A stretch of DNA of 64,000 bases from Cryptomeria japonica (lineage: Eukaryota > Streptophyta > Pinopsida > Cupressales > Cupressaceae). Under the pieces are notes generated by a model that had not been told where the DNA came from, made no database searches, and saw nothing but the letters and a program-made list of their open reading frames with translations. The translations under genes were made by a program, and so were the position numbers. Shown here piece by piece: positions 44,461-57,046 of this stretch; the stretch's first letter is position 1; every line of letters begins with the position of its first letter. The stretch covers positions 145,672,476 to 145,736,475 of the forward strand of contig NC_081413.1 of assembly GCF_030272615.1 (NCBI RefSeq), given 5' to 3'.

Positions 44461-45800
44461 GAGCGTCCGCCAACTGGTCTACGATGAATTGTCCCTTGAT
44501 TGCCTTTCTATCTACATATTCAATATCAAACTCACTTAAGAGCATGACCCATTTAGCAGTTCTGCCAATGAGGGTAGCTTTTGATAAGAGATATTTAAGC
44601 GGGTCAATCTTAGCAATTAGTTTTGTTTTGTTGTTTAGCATATAGTGTCAGAGTTTTTGTGTGCTAAATACCAATGCCATACATGCTCTTTCAATGGGGG
44701 TATAATTGAGTTCATACCCTACTAGTGTCCGACTGATGTAGTAAATGGCATTTTCCTTCCCTTGATCATCTGTTTGAGCCAGCAATGCTCCCAATGCCAC
44801 TGTAGTAGCACATATGTACAAAATAAGAGGTTTTCCAGGAGTAGGAGGCATCAACACTAGAGGTGATGCCAGATATTATTTTAGTTTTTCAAAGGCCTTT
44901 TGACACAAGCAATCCCATTTGAATTTCGTGTCTTTGCACAATAGGTGTGCAAATGGATGGCACTTATCTGCCAGTTGTGAAATAAAGCATCTAACAGATT
45001 GGAGTTTTCCCTAAAGATTGCACAGTTGTCTAAGAGTTTTCGGTGGAGGCATTTCGATGATAGCTTTTACCTTTGTAGGATGAACCTCGATGCCTCTGTT
45101 GGAAACAATGAAACCTAATAGTTTTCTCGATGTGATCCCAAAAACACACCTCTTGGGATTCAGGCGCAATTTGTATTTTTCCAATCTTTCAAAGATCTGC
45201 CTTAGGATAGGGATGTGTTCCTGTCTTGTCTTGGATTTGCCTAGCAGATCATCCATAGTCCTCCATAATTTTACGCAAGAGGTCATGAAAAATTATTGTC
45301 ATGGCACGCTGATATGTAGCTCCAGCATTTTTGAGGCCAGAAGGCATGACCCGGTAACAGAAAGTCCCCCATGGTATCGTGAATGAAGTTTTATGTTGAT
45401 CTTCGTCTGCAATCCTGATTTGGTTATATCAAGAAAATCCATCCATAAGTGACAGCATCTCATGTCCTATTGTGAGATCTATAATCATATCTATGTTGGG
45501 GAGCGGGAAATCATCTTTAGGATAAGCTTTATTTAGATCTCGGAAATCAGTACAGATGTGGATGCCCCCAATGGGTTTGCCGACAGGTACAATGTTAGAG
45601 ACCCATTCAACATAGTCTATTGGTTTGATGAATTTTGCGTCCAACATCTTTTGGAGTTCTGCTTTGACTAGGAGTGCAATATGCGTGTGCATTTTGCACA
45701 AATTTTGTTTTACAAGTTTTGCATCTGGGCGAACAGCGAGATTGTGAACCACCAAGGTAGGATCCAAACCTGGCATATCGACATAGGACCATGTGAAATT
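44461..45800 (-). pseudogene. Tat reverse transcriptase and first RNase H
   Basis: The RT N-part (45429-45776) has HNLAVRPDAK, WVSNIVPVGK, ICTDFRDLNKAYPKDDFPLP and the catalytic-region start MDGFS. The middle part (45011-45286) has MDDLLGKSKTRQEH: the usual YVDD site has lost its Val codon and shifted frame at about 45250. RNase H (44648-44860) has LYICATTVALGALLAQ and YYISRTLVGYELNYTPIERA, and WVMLLSEFDIEY follows. It is non-functional. Confidence 0.83.
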
Positions 45801-46270
45801 GATTTTTACCTCTATAAGGAAGTTGATGAAGTCTTATTTCTCTTTTTCTGTGAGGGACTTGGAAATGAGAACATTCTTTGGAATGACTTTGGTGCCCATG
45901 TTGATACTGTTTGTTTCTTCTATCAGCAAATTTGATCTATCTTGTGGAAGGTAACCAATGGTAGGGAGGTCAAGTCCCTCATCGTCAAGTGCCTTTTATA
46001 GGTTTTAACTTTCAGATAAGTCCTTTGTTTTAATTTTTTGCTCATCCAAAGGTGCCTCACAGAGGTTTTTACCTAGGGAATCATGTTTTTTGCCTTGATT
46101 ATCTTTTTTGTGACTAAGGGCATTAATCTGACTACCAAAGTATCCATTTTTGTGTAGTTGAATACCCTCTACTTTGTTACAATCTTCCATATTTCGCATC
46201 GTCAGGAGAGTAATGAGAGCATTATCATCGGTGCAGATATCTAAAGTGGGTTTGTCTCGTTGGCCCCAGT

Positions 46271-46642
46271 CTATGAGTTCAGGATGGACAAGATGAGCTC
46301 GTGTGAAGTGGGAGTGGTCATGGGGGTGATGTCATTGACGTGAGTGTCAAAGAAGATATAATTTTCGTATTCATAAGGCATTTCGTGGAACTCCTCTTCA
46401 TCAGTGCTTTCGATATCCAAAGAAGGACTTGAAGGGGCACCAGTGATAGTAATCTTAGGCACCAGGGTGTACCCCAAGCCTCTTTTGTACTTGTAGGAGA
46501 TAGGATTTATGGGTGCTTTTGTTCCTTTCTCCTTTGGTCCCAAGCCATGTCCTTTGTAACCCATTTTTTCAACTATAGCTGATGCTTTTGGATACATTTT
46601 TTTAGATATTTTTGCTAGATATTCATCTTCTTCCTGGTACAA
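46271..46642 (-). pseudogene. Tat segment with a G-patch-like motif
   Basis: VEKMGYKGHGLGPKEKGTK followed by KRGLGY is a G-patch-like sequence, a known feature between protease and RT of many Tat-type elements. An acidic stretch (DIESTDEEEFHE) follows. G-patches bind nucleic acids or helicases; a role here is inference. Confidence 0.68.
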
Positions 46643-47175
46643 CCATGAAGAGACATCTACATCAAGGCTCTCCTCATCAAGTGGGCCTCATTGGTGGAAG
46701 GTGGTATTTTTGTATTGTATGACCAATTTTTTATCTTTTTTGAGCTCTTTTGGTTTGCCAAATGACTTAGGAGAGAGGGAGAGGTTGCCTATTAATAATA
46801 CATCATCCAATTTGTATTAGATCCACAACCATTATCCAAGATCTTAATTTGTGTGTCTGGTTGGGATGAGGTGGAGGCAACATTTGATGTGTTAGATGGA
46901 GGTATTGGAGAGGGTCTATTTAGTGGGCAATGATATGGATGTTTCTCCTCTAAGAGTTTGCAATATTAAAAAGGTTGTGGATCACCTTTCATAGTGATCT
47001 CTCTTCCATTGAAGGGGAATTTGATGCATTCATGGTAAGTGGAGGGTACATCTTGCAAGGAGTGAATCCATGGCCAACCGAGGAGAATGTTGTAGGGGAG
47101 ATCATGCCCTTCAAAACTCTTTTTGCATCATCATATGCTTTTATTGTTATCTTTCCTGATGTGTCTACCAGGTCC

Positions 47176-47433
47176 TCAAAAAAGTCCCAATTGTTTTATT
47201 AACTTGTATGTACATAGATTGTGTTCGGATCTACCGTCTATCAAAATTTGTTTGACCTTGTGCTTATGGATAAGGGCTTCGATGTGCAAAGGTTTATTGT
47301 GGTCTTCATCTATAGGAGCATCATTGGAGGTGAATACAAGGTGTTGCTGGGCAGCAAGGTTTTCAATGAGAGCTTGGAATTGGGTGGCATTGATATTATA
47401 GGGAATGCGAGACTCAAGGAAGGCTTGTTCCAA
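47176..47433 (-). pseudogene. Tat protease
   Basis: VKQILIDGRSEHNLC matches the Tat protease motif (usual ILIDGGSA.N), with the second Gly replaced by Arg. VFTSNDAPIDEDHNKPLHIEA lies N-terminal to it, as usual. It is probably inactive even apart from surrounding frameshifts. Confidence 0.75.
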
Positions 47434-47605
47434 AATTTCTTTATGGACAGGGGAAGTCTTGAGAAGTTATAGTATGGAGATCTGTGTTCCAAAATTTCTT
47501 TATAGTGGGGGTCTTCCCAAGTTGGTCAAGGAGATCATATTGGTAGGTGGAAGACATGGGTGGGGGGTTTAGTGGGGAAGGAGCTCCTTGGATGGTGACT
47601 TTACC

Positions 47606-49865
47606 TCAGTGCGTGGTTACATTGTAGTCATTCTGGGAATAGGAGGTGGAAGACATAGTGCCTTGAATGACTATCCTAGCAGGATTGGGTCTGCTTTGGG
47701 GAGGGGGAGGATTAAATCCTTGGATAGTTATGACATTAACATGATTGTCTGTGAGCTCAATGTGACCTACTAAAGATTCAAAGTTGATTATGTGATTAGT
47801 GTAGTCATAGTTCACTACATTAGATGATGAGACTTTTCCCTTATCATGTTTCGGGAAGGGTTCCTGGTACATTTTAAGTTTCTCATTGTTATTACCAGGT
47901 TTTGCATCTCCTACTTCAATTTCACCCCTATCAATGAGATCTTGTATGTAGATTTTAAGCTTCATACATTTTCGTGTATCATGTCCCTTGATATGATGAT
48001 ACTCACAATATTCATTCTCATTATACCACCTAGGTTTGGGTTGATTAGGATCAAATGGGTGAGTGATCGGAAAAACCACTGCACCTACTTGGACAAGTTT
48101 TTGAAACACCATTTCAATAGGCTTAGCAAGAGGAGTGACACATTGTTGTGAGGCTTTTCGGATTGATTTTGATTGTTTTGATTGTTGAATTAATGATTAG
48201 TGGTGGTGGGTTTTGGGGGAGCGGCCATGGTCTGGACCCGTTTTGCATCAGTTACACTGTCATTGACTACGTTATTGTTTCTAGACCAGAATTTTGGTTT
48301 ATCATTATGATAAGAGAAATAACTTTGAGTTGATCTTTGGTAATGTTTCAGGGTTCCTTCCTCCAGCAAGACACGTTCGAGGATGAGGCCCTTATTGGTC
48401 AATTTTCAGAAGGATTTAATACATTGAGATGTCAGAGGTCTTGAAAGTTCGGGCACCAAGTTCTTTTGAAATAATTCAATTTGATGTTGTTTTGGCATGT
48501 CCGATTGGAATTTCTTGATAAGATGTCACCATCTTTGTAGGAATTTGGTAAAAGTCTCTCCGGGCCTTTGCTTTGTGTTACACAGGTCCATCATGGAAAC
48601 ATCATTAGCCATGTTGTAGGCATAGTGAGCTACAAAATTCTCTACCAAGTCTGGAAAGGAGACAATGGAACCTCATGGTAGAGATGAGAACCATACCAGG
48701 GCATCTCCTGTGAGATTCTTGGGGAAGAGTCTTCGAAGGTATAGGTCACTATAGGAGACTTCTTGGAATACGATGTGAAATTCCCAGACATGGTCGCAGG
48801 GGTCTCCTTTGCCTTCATACTTGGTGAATTTAGGGATTTCAAATCCTGGGAGGTAAGGTGCAACTGATATAGATGGGTCGTAAGGACAAGGACAAAATTC
48901 CTCAAACAAGTAAGGTTTCCTCTTATTAGTCCCTTCTTTCATGTCCTTGATTATATTTTTCATGTCTTGAATTTCCTTAATGAGGTCTTGTTGTGGATTT
49001 TGATAATGATGGATTGTATTTGACCCTAGAATCGGATGAGTCAAGGAAGGTGCACCACCACCAATGTATTGATATGATGAGGAAGCGGGAATGTGAGATG
49101 TGATGACCAATGTTGCAAGGATTTGAGTGATAGTTGGTTGCAGCCCACAAACTATCGTGATGGGATTGAGTGTGGCCAGGATACAATTGGTGACATTGTT
49201 GACAGGAAGTGAAGTTTGTGGGATAGAAATATGTGGTTGAATGGAAGAAGATGGTATAGAGGCATGTTGGAGAATAGATGAGATTGAATTTGATAGTGGT
49301 ATAAAAGGTAAGGAGGAAGAAGGTGGGATGGAGACCATGGGGGGAGGTGCCGCAGGTGGCATTGATCGAGTTTGGATGATTGGTGGGGCTGCAATCTATT
49401 GAGTTTGAATAACAGGTGCAACATTATACGTGGGTGCGAGGTCTCCTTTTGGTTGTTGGCCATGAGTAGATTTATCAAATTCAGGTGGAAGTTGAGCTCC
49501 ATTTTCAAGGACGATTTTTAGAAGTGTAGTAGGATTGTGCTGGATAAATTTTTCAATCATCTCTTGGTTATAAGAGTGTACTAGAAAAGTTTGCACTTCC
49601 GGAGAGAGTTCATCTTGGTTAACCATATTAGGATTTTGGGTTTGATCTTCATTGCTAGGTTGCCCACTTTGAGTAGGATCTTTTGTAGGATCTTCATATA
49701 GGACACTAATGTCCAGCATGCCATATTGTTGTTCAACCATCTTTTTCTTTTGAGATCGAGTTGTGACCATACAAGAATAACCTTAGAAAAGCTTGGAGGA
49801 AGAAATTTTTGATGAGAAGACTTAGAAAGAATTTTGGATTCTTTGGATTTTGTCTTTGATGACAA
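47606..49865 (-). pseudogene. Tat gag
   Basis: The probable start is MVTTRSQKKK at 49770 (ORF 49396-49770), with proline-rich linkers after it. The capsid part (48673-48905 and leftward) has GFEIPKFTKYEGKGDPCDHV and LRRLFPKNLTGDALVWF. The C-terminal knuckle-like motif YCEYHHIKGHDTRKC is at about 47990-48040, a CX2H-type variant common in Tat gags. Stops near 49396 and 48673 and shifts near 48190 and 48112 break the frame. Confidence 0.8.
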
Positions 49866-51750
49866 GGGATTTTGCTGATTGGTGGGGTTCTTCGATTAGA
49901 ACCCGGATTTGATTAGGATTGACAGCTTAGTCCTTGGACGAGGATCTTAGGTGGTAGATGAAACTGCAAGCAAGGTAATGACCAAGTTGGGTAGAATTTA
50001 GACCTTGGAATGATGATTAAGGATCCTCTTTTCCACCAAGGGTTGACTAATGACCCTCAACAAAGAAAAGGCGTAAGTCAAGAGTCTTGATTGACTCAAA
50101 GGATGAGGTAAAAGGTACTTGGAGAGGATTTTTCTTTAAGCACAAAAGCCAGGTGATTAATGATGAGGTCTAAATGGAACTTCACAAGGCATGCAACCTT
50201 AATGTGAGGTTAGATTGGATTAAAGGATGATTAGATTTGGATTTTGAAAATTGACTTGATAATGGAGGGTGATTGATTTGATGTGCTAAGTCCTTAGGAA
50301 ATTGAAGATGATTGATTGATGAGGGATGATAGTAATGATTAGAAGAAATTTGGTGACTAGGTTATTTTTGGCATGAACATGACTCAATAGATGATTGGTT
50401 TGGATGGCAAGTTGTATGAAGAGACATGACCACCTCGATTTTGATGATAGTTGGTGTTAAAAGACAAACCTGAATCTTGATGGAGGGCACAGACTCTTAG
50501 TTCATCACTAGAATCAAACTTATTGCTATGAGCATGGACGTAATTATGGTAATGACACAAGAATGTCCTATGTTTGAGCAAGAGTTTATGATTGGTATAC
50601 CAAAATTTCTGATGCCTAATGAGTTGTGCTTGTGTGAGCTTCTTCTTCTTGATAGGTCGGTGAATTGACTTCTTAGGATGTTTATACAACTTGGGCTTAT
50701 GAAACATGAGATGGACGGAGTTTTGACGCAATTTGGACTTTGTGTGGATAATGACTTGGATGATTGTTTGCTTTTGGACAAATGTTTTTTGCAAAGTGTT
50801 TGAGGATAATGATGCATTTTTAATCTACTCTTGGCAAGTAAGTATCAAGAAAATAAAACACAATGATCAAATGAATTTTAACTCAAAGACACTCATGCTC
50901 ATGTACAACATTATTAAGGCTGGCAAGGACAATAGTCATTGGATCCCAATTGGTTTCCCAACTATGCTTACCTAGAGCAGACACTTAGATTATTGACCCC
51001 ACTGGTTCCCATCCACGACAATCACTTCTCCGGGGCACCCAAGCATCAATTCCCATGAAAACTCATCATGGCAAACTTTGTGCCTCTACTAAGGACCATA
51101 AAAATATGGGCAGCTTCGGAGGTCCAACCTCCTGTATCAATGGCTAGAAGGTTTTTGGCCACTATGCCCATGATGTTTAATATGGCTTCCCGTTAGGAGC
51201 TATCCTTCACAGTTGCACAAGTGCAATTGAGGCCCATAGCCCAACGAAGCACCAAGAACTTAGTAATCACACAAGCGTGATTGAGATCTCTAGGATCCTA
51301 CTAAGCACCCAATGTGAGAGTGAACTCTCATATAGCCCCAACCATTGACCCTTTCATCATCAATGGTGTATTTATTATAGTGAGTTGGGAACCCCAGGTT
51401 CGGGTGTACTCACTTGGGTCATTCCCCTCTTACTTTCTCAAGGAGCAAGTTGGGAGGGCAGGCTCGCTAAGGGTAAGCATGCAACAAACGTGAAAAACTT
51501 GGAGGGTCTGGATTTTTTATCGTCTAGCTAGATGAGAGCATACTCTCATAACTTTACGCTTTTCACAAAACTCACAAGACAATAGTTCATTTATCCTTTA
51601 ATTAAATCTAGGTGCCTAGTTAAAAAAAAGAAGACACAATATTTGGGTGGAACTCCTAAGCAACTTGCAAAATAGTTCAGATTAGTAGGTTTTTTTGTTT
51701 TCTAGGTCTTGGCCGATCGAGAAAACCTGCAACACTAAAAAAAAGAAATT
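49866..51750 (-). other. Tat 5' leader and inner LTR region, limits unclear
   Basis: This stretch has no coding support. It must contain the untranslated leader, primer-binding site and inner end of the 5' LTR, but I cannot place the junction: no TGGTATCAGAGC complement occurs. A minus-strand TGGGAACCAGTGGGG near 51000-51015 is a weak candidate for a primer site. Confidence 0.4.
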
Positions 51751-53310
51751 AGTAGTCACTGGTCTGCATATACAGCGCACACACTGAAGTGCAGTCAGTT
51801 GCATTGAAGCACGTGCACAGGCACCAAAACGCCTGCGTACGCGTTGCAGCTAATAAAAATAATAAAAAAGAATGATAACTTAACGTAGACTGAACTAGGA
51901 TTTTATACCTCTCTGTCATGCTGATCTGGATCAGTTGCGCTGATACGCTTGCGCCCGTGCTAAAATCCTGAAAACAAAGACATAACAGATTAGCAGGTTT
52001 AATTTTGAAATTCAAATTTAAAAATGAAATTTTTGCTCAGGGCGAAAGTTTGGAAAAAATAGTAGCACTGGTTAGAATTCGCTCGTGCTGATGCGCCTGC
52101 GCATGCGTCAAACAGACAGACATAGAGTAATTTTTAAAAAATTTAAACAGAGTGGGAAAAAAATTTAAATGTTATAAATGGTAGTGCAGATGCGCCTATG
52201 CATGCACCGAAGGAGTTTGTCTGTCATGTTGATTTGCAGTCTCTCGTGTTGTTCTGAAATTTGCATCTCACAACTTCACAAAAACTCAAAAAACATTAGT
52301 TTATAGGGACATGGGTCCCACCGGGCATGCCAGAATGAAGAGGGGAAAAACCAGCAAGGTGGATATAGGTGGTTAGTGCACAAACAAAATAGTAAAAGAA
52401 ATTAAAACATGAAACTTGCATAAAACTACATAAAAACATGAAGACAAAGATTATACCTTTCTATTTTTACCTCTCCCTCAGTTTGAGCTTGATGAAGTGG
52501 GTGATGAGGATGCACCCTTGATGCTCCACTTGATGTGTTGCCTACTTGATGTGGATGTGGATTGATCACCTTTTCTCAACAATAATAATGAATTTGATAG
52601 GATTTGAGTGATGGATTTTGGATGGATTTGAATTGAAAGATTGGAGAAAGAAGAGGAGAAAAAAACAACATGACAATGCATGAGAAGAGGATTTATTTGT
52701 GAGGAGAATATGCTCCAATTTATAGATTGGATGAGGCCAATGGAGGGCCAAGATTGATTTGATTATGAAGGGCTGAGATTGATTTTAGATAGAAGGCATG
52801 GATCAAGGGTGCCTTGGGAAAATAAACAAGAATATAAAATTCCTTGGAAAAAGGGGGGAGAAATTTGAAATTCAAATATGAGGAATTAAAAATTCCAAAA
52901 TAAAGATGCATTGAGGGATTGAAAGGAATTTGAATTTCTTTGAGAGACTCAATGTTGATGTGACATGAGTGGGAATTAAAAATTGATGGATAATGATAAG
53001 CATGATTATGGGAGATTCTAGAAGGATTAATTAGGCTAATGAGATTAGAAAAAGTGATTTGTAGGAATCACATGACTAGGTTAATTAATTAGAATTAATC
53101 AACTGAGTGGGTTTAGAGGAAATAATTATTGGAGGGGACTTTAGAGGAATAGGGGAATAATTAATTTATTAAATTAATTATTGGACAATAGTGACAGGAT
53201 TAATTAAATTAGATTTAATTGATTCTGAGAGTAATAATGATAACACAATTAAAGTCAATTAAATATGTTGATAGGCTTAAATTAATTAAATATTAATTTT
53301 AGGTGTCTAC
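51751..53310 (-). repeat. Tat 5' LTR, outer part
   Basis: The outer terminus at 53310 reads TGTAGACACCTAAAATTAAT on the minus strand, a common start for Tat-type LTRs. CTATAAAT at 52718-52725 (minus) is a good TATA box. Between about 51770 and 52225 a GC-rich motif like TGATGCGCCTGCGCATGCGT recurs four times. Confidence 0.62.
52718..52725 (-). promoter_or_regulatory. TATA box of the Tat LTR
   Basis: CTATAAAT on the minus strand, about 590 bp inside the LTR start, a reasonable U3 position. The start site would be near 52690. Confidence 0.5.
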
Positions 53311-53395
53311 AGTCGGTTCAACATAACGAAAGATCTCCAGAAGGATAAGTGTTGATATCAATGACAAAACTAATGCAACACATCCATAATAGCAA
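53311..53395 (-). repeat. Fragment of a copia LTR (U3 end)
   Basis: It resembles 33258-33352: GTCGGT, AACATAAC, GATAAGTGTTGA, ATCAATGACAAAAC and a final GCAACA. It is about 85 bp, cut off on the left by the Tat LTR terminus, so the Tat element probably inserted into a copia LTR of this family. Confidence 0.65.
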
Positions 53396-54044
53396 CACTT
53401 AATTCCAGATTTCTTGTTCATTCGGGTTCTTTTCAATCAGTTTTCGCTTCAAGTTGACTTTTTCTAGGTTCCGGGATTGTTCTTGTGCTTACCGATTGGT
53501 TTTCCTTCTTTACCGGCGTGATTATTGGCATGTGGATCTATTTCGGGTCTTGTTCAATGTTCTTTGGCATGTGGTCGACCTTCCTACTGAACCGCACCTC
53601 TTGGTTGTTTTTTTTTGGAAAGATCTCTTAATTCTTAGGGTCGACCTAATTACACTTTTCATTTTCTTACATTGGTAAATGTAATCTTATGAGGCCGACC
53701 CAAATATGTTCCGGTGGGTATAAATATGATGTTATGTAATCATTTGTAGGAAAAGAGGAATTATAATTGAGAATAAGGATTGAGATTCACATATTGTGAT
53801 CTGGTTGATTCTCAAAGTCCCGGATTGGATTGTATCTGACTGATAACCTGCATGTAACTATTTAACTACAAGATGTTCTTTGATGATGATATGATGATAG
53901 ATGAATGATTGTTGGAAGTTCTAAAATAATAATATGATCTGTTTATGTAATCTTGTTATGTTTTCTTACTACTTTCATTGTGTTTCTCTTGCTGCATAAG
54001 CTGACTGATTCTCTCTGAGGGTTTTACCCATTATGACTGCAACA
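53396..54044 (+). repeat. Chromovirus LTR, 5'-truncated
   Basis: It shares motifs with 62309-63095 (TGGCATGTGGTCGACC versus TGGAATGTGGCCGAC; a GACTGCAACA end versus GACTGCTTCA). TATAAATA at 53719-53726 is its TATA box. The usual LTR start TGTYTGATGYAGGAGCATC is missing, replaced by the copia LTR scrap. Confidence 0.65.
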
Positions 54045-54256
54045 ATTTCCCACTATCCCACAAGAAAATCTTCCTCTACTCTTTCATCTTTTCTTCCTTT
54101 AGTGAAACAAACTCTTCCTTGACTATGTGGGATAGAAAGGACCTTCAAGTCCTTTATGCTCGCTTAGCGCACAATGCACTTTTCTTAATCTTTTGATCTT
54201 TGCGGGGTAAGGACTTCTCAGTTACTCACTGCATCCCGCTACAAGGCAAGACCTTG
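54045..54256. other. Sequence between LTR and gap, unassigned
   Basis: I recognise neither a primer-binding site nor gag. An inverted pair, CTATCCCACA near 54052 and TGTGGGATAG near 54125, could form a hairpin with a loop of about 65 bases. Confidence 0.4.
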
Positions 54257-54756
54257 NNNNNNNNNNNNNNNNNNNNNNNNNNNNNNNNNNNNNNNNNNNN
54301 NNNNNNNNNNNNNNNNNNNNNNNNNNNNNNNNNNNNNNNNNNNNNNNNNNNNNNNNNNNNNNNNNNNNNNNNNNNNNNNNNNNNNNNNNNNNNNNNNNNN
54401 NNNNNNNNNNNNNNNNNNNNNNNNNNNNNNNNNNNNNNNNNNNNNNNNNNNNNNNNNNNNNNNNNNNNNNNNNNNNNNNNNNNNNNNNNNNNNNNNNNNN
54501 NNNNNNNNNNNNNNNNNNNNNNNNNNNNNNNNNNNNNNNNNNNNNNNNNNNNNNNNNNNNNNNNNNNNNNNNNNNNNNNNNNNNNNNNNNNNNNNNNNNN
54601 NNNNNNNNNNNNNNNNNNNNNNNNNNNNNNNNNNNNNNNNNNNNNNNNNNNNNNNNNNNNNNNNNNNNNNNNNNNNNNNNNNNNNNNNNNNNNNNNNNNN
54701 NNNNNNNNNNNNNNNNNNNNNNNNNNNNNNNNNNNNNNNNNNNNNNNNNNNNNNNN
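54257..54756. other. Assembly gap of 500 N
   Basis: Exactly 500 N. The start of gag of the following chromovirus must lie in it, so its real size is unknown. Confidence 0.95.
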
Positions 54757-55990
54757 TCACCAGGTGGAGACAGATGGTTGTGAGATTGAAGGCTAAATTC
54801 ATTCCAAGAGACTATGAATTGGAGTTGTTCAAGAAGTTGCATAACTTGAAGCAAAAGGACATGAGTGTGAAACAATATACTGAGGAATTCTACAAAGTGA
54901 TGATCAAATATGGACATCGAGAGATGGATAGGGAGAAGGTGGCTAGATACATAAATTTACTTTGATTTAACATTCATGATGAGATGAGTATGCTGAAAAT
55001 TTCTATAGTTGAGGAGGCTTACCAATATGCTTTGAAGGTTGAAGATAAAGTGAAAAGAAGACAACAGAATAACCCTAGAGGAAAAGAGAGATATGTGATA
55101 GGTAGAGGGCAAATGAGTAGCAGTGTGGAGAAGCAGACTACTGAAGAATAAAAATCTAAATGGAGTAAAGAACCAGAGAAGAAGATTTAAAGAAAAGGAA
55201 ATGATAGTAGCAACATAGAGTTCTTGGGTATTTGTTTCAAGTGTGGAGAAACCAGACACAGATCTTATAAGTGTTCTTAGGGAACTGGTAACAAAGGAAT
55301 GACACGGAATTTCATGGCACATGAGGAACCCTATGCTGGAGTTGCATATGAGAGTATGATAGCACCGGAGCAGGGATAATCCCTTATGTTTAGAAGAGTC
55401 TTGATGTAGCAGAGCAAAGAAGAAACCGGACCTACTCAAGGGAAGAATTTTTTCTGAACTATTTGCAAATCAGCTAGTAAGTGTGGTAAAGTTATTGTGG
55501 ATAGTGGTAGTAGTGAAAATTTGGTATCAGAGGAGATGGTAGAGAAGTGTGGTTTGAAGAGGCTTGAGAACCCTTATCTTACAAGGTGAGTTGGTTGCAA
55601 GATGATCATATGGTAGAGGTGAGAGAGTAGTGCTTGGTGAATTTCAATATTGGACCTTATGAAGATGAAGTCTTGTGTAATGTTTTGCCTATGACTGCTT
55701 GTCTTGTTTTGTTGGGTAGACCTTGACAGTATGATAGAGGATATATCTATGATTGTAGAAGAAACCTGATCACTATTGAGAAGGATGGACATAAGTTTAC
55801 TTTGGCTTCTTTGAAGGAGAAGGAGAAGGGAGTGGATAATTTGAGTCTTGTGAAGAGTTGCAATGTTGAGGAGCAAGTTGCAGAGGTTATACTAGATGAT
55901 GGTATGGACTTGAAGAACGGTCTTTTGGATGAGTCTATTAGAAAGATGGTGCTGGATGACAATAAGGTTAAGAGTTGTGATGGTAGATAA
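54757..55990 (+). pseudogene. Chromovirus gag and protease remnant without RT or integrase
   Basis: Gag: LKAKFIPRDYELELFKKLHN, DMSVKQYTEEFYKVM and VARYINLL (stop) are typical of CRM/Galadriel-type gags. The same frame goes on, with several TAG/TAA stops, to the knuckle CFKCGETRHRSYKC (about 55229-55270) and the protease motif VDSGSSENLVSEEMVEKCGL (about 55498). After a frameshift, CNVLPMTACLVLLGRP appears (about 55678), homologous to CDIMPMDICHLLLGRP in the pol at 58982. The last part (55802-55990) is acidic. RT, RNase H and integrase are absent before the LTR at 56242. Confidence 0.8.
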
Positions 55991-56241
55991 GAAGAGTTTT
56001 TATGGAAAAAATAGATTATATTTGTAGAAGAAAGAGAGTGGTAATAAGGGACAGTGTGCAAAAAGAGGAGAAGTGGAAAATAAGATGGAGAATTTAGCTG
56101 ATTTATTGGAAGGGGTAAGGAGGAAGAATTTTGCAAACAAAGAGGACATTTGGATCAGAAATGGGCATTGGGGTCTACATCCCAAATCCTCTCTGATGTT
56201 CATGCGTTGTCTCTCATGGAACATCTTTTTGCTACCTAGGG

Positions 56242-57046
56242 TGTTTGATGCAGGAGCATCCCCAGTCGATGAGCAATCTTGCATCAACCCCCCAAAAAAA
56301 TATATATATTTTCATTTTATTTATGTTCAGTTTTGTGTTGCAGCTTCTGTGTTTCTTCTGGCATTCTCTGGTAGCTATTTATTTTTAATTGCGGATCAGA
56401 TTCATGGCTTCCATACGTGTTCTTATTCCTTATTCCATATTTTCAGTTCATGTGGATGTTTTTCTGACAATTTTTTTCTTTCAGATTGTCTATTTCTTGG
56501 TTCCTAGAGCAGTTTTGAGCTTAACGACTAGTTGGAGATTTCTTCTCTTGTAGAGAGATTTATTGGCTTGAAGATCTAATTTGCACTTCATTTGATGTTC
56601 CTAAGCCTTTTTCCAACCTTCGTTGGTGGTCTACATTTCATTCTTGTCTTTGGCAGAGGATATCTTCACGTTTTGGGTCCAACCTATCTTACACATTTCA
56701 TTTTCCTGTCTTGGAGAATGTGATCTTTTGTGGCCGACCTGGTTGTGTTTAGATGCTATATATATTCTTGTAATTGATCCTTTGGAGTTAAGAGAAGATA
56801 GATTAGGATTAAGATTCATGATTTTTAATTTGAACTCCTCTGGAGATTTAGATAGATTGCATTCTAGAATGTAAGCTGTAATGAGGCTTGTAAGCCTACA
56901 TGTCGGCTAGTTTTTAATGAATCTGTCATATTGCAGATGTCTAATATTTCATTTTCTACATTTTGTGTTGTTGCTTCCATTGTGTTACTTGTTCTACATA
57001 ATCCTAATCGTTCTCCTTGAAGACTCTCTAGATTATGGCAGCGTCA
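56242..57046 (+). repeat. Chromovirus LTR (about 805 bp)
   Basis: It starts TGTTTGATGCAGGAGCATCC, close to the LTR at 62309 (TGTCTGATGTAGGAGCATCA), and both continue GCAATCTTGCATCAACC. It ends near 57046 (GCGTCA), by alignment with the other LTR ends. It could be the 3' LTR of the gag-protease remnant on the left or a solo LTR; I find no clear target duplication. Confidence 0.72.

Noticed and set aside
50384-50817. Two overlapping minus frames in the Tat leader
   Set aside because: Two overlapping frames of similar length in AT-rich DNA with no gag or other motif; chance.
52478-52911. Minus-strand frames right of the Tat leader
   Set aside because: Short, overlapping, low-complexity and located around the LTR TATA box; untranslated LTR sequence.
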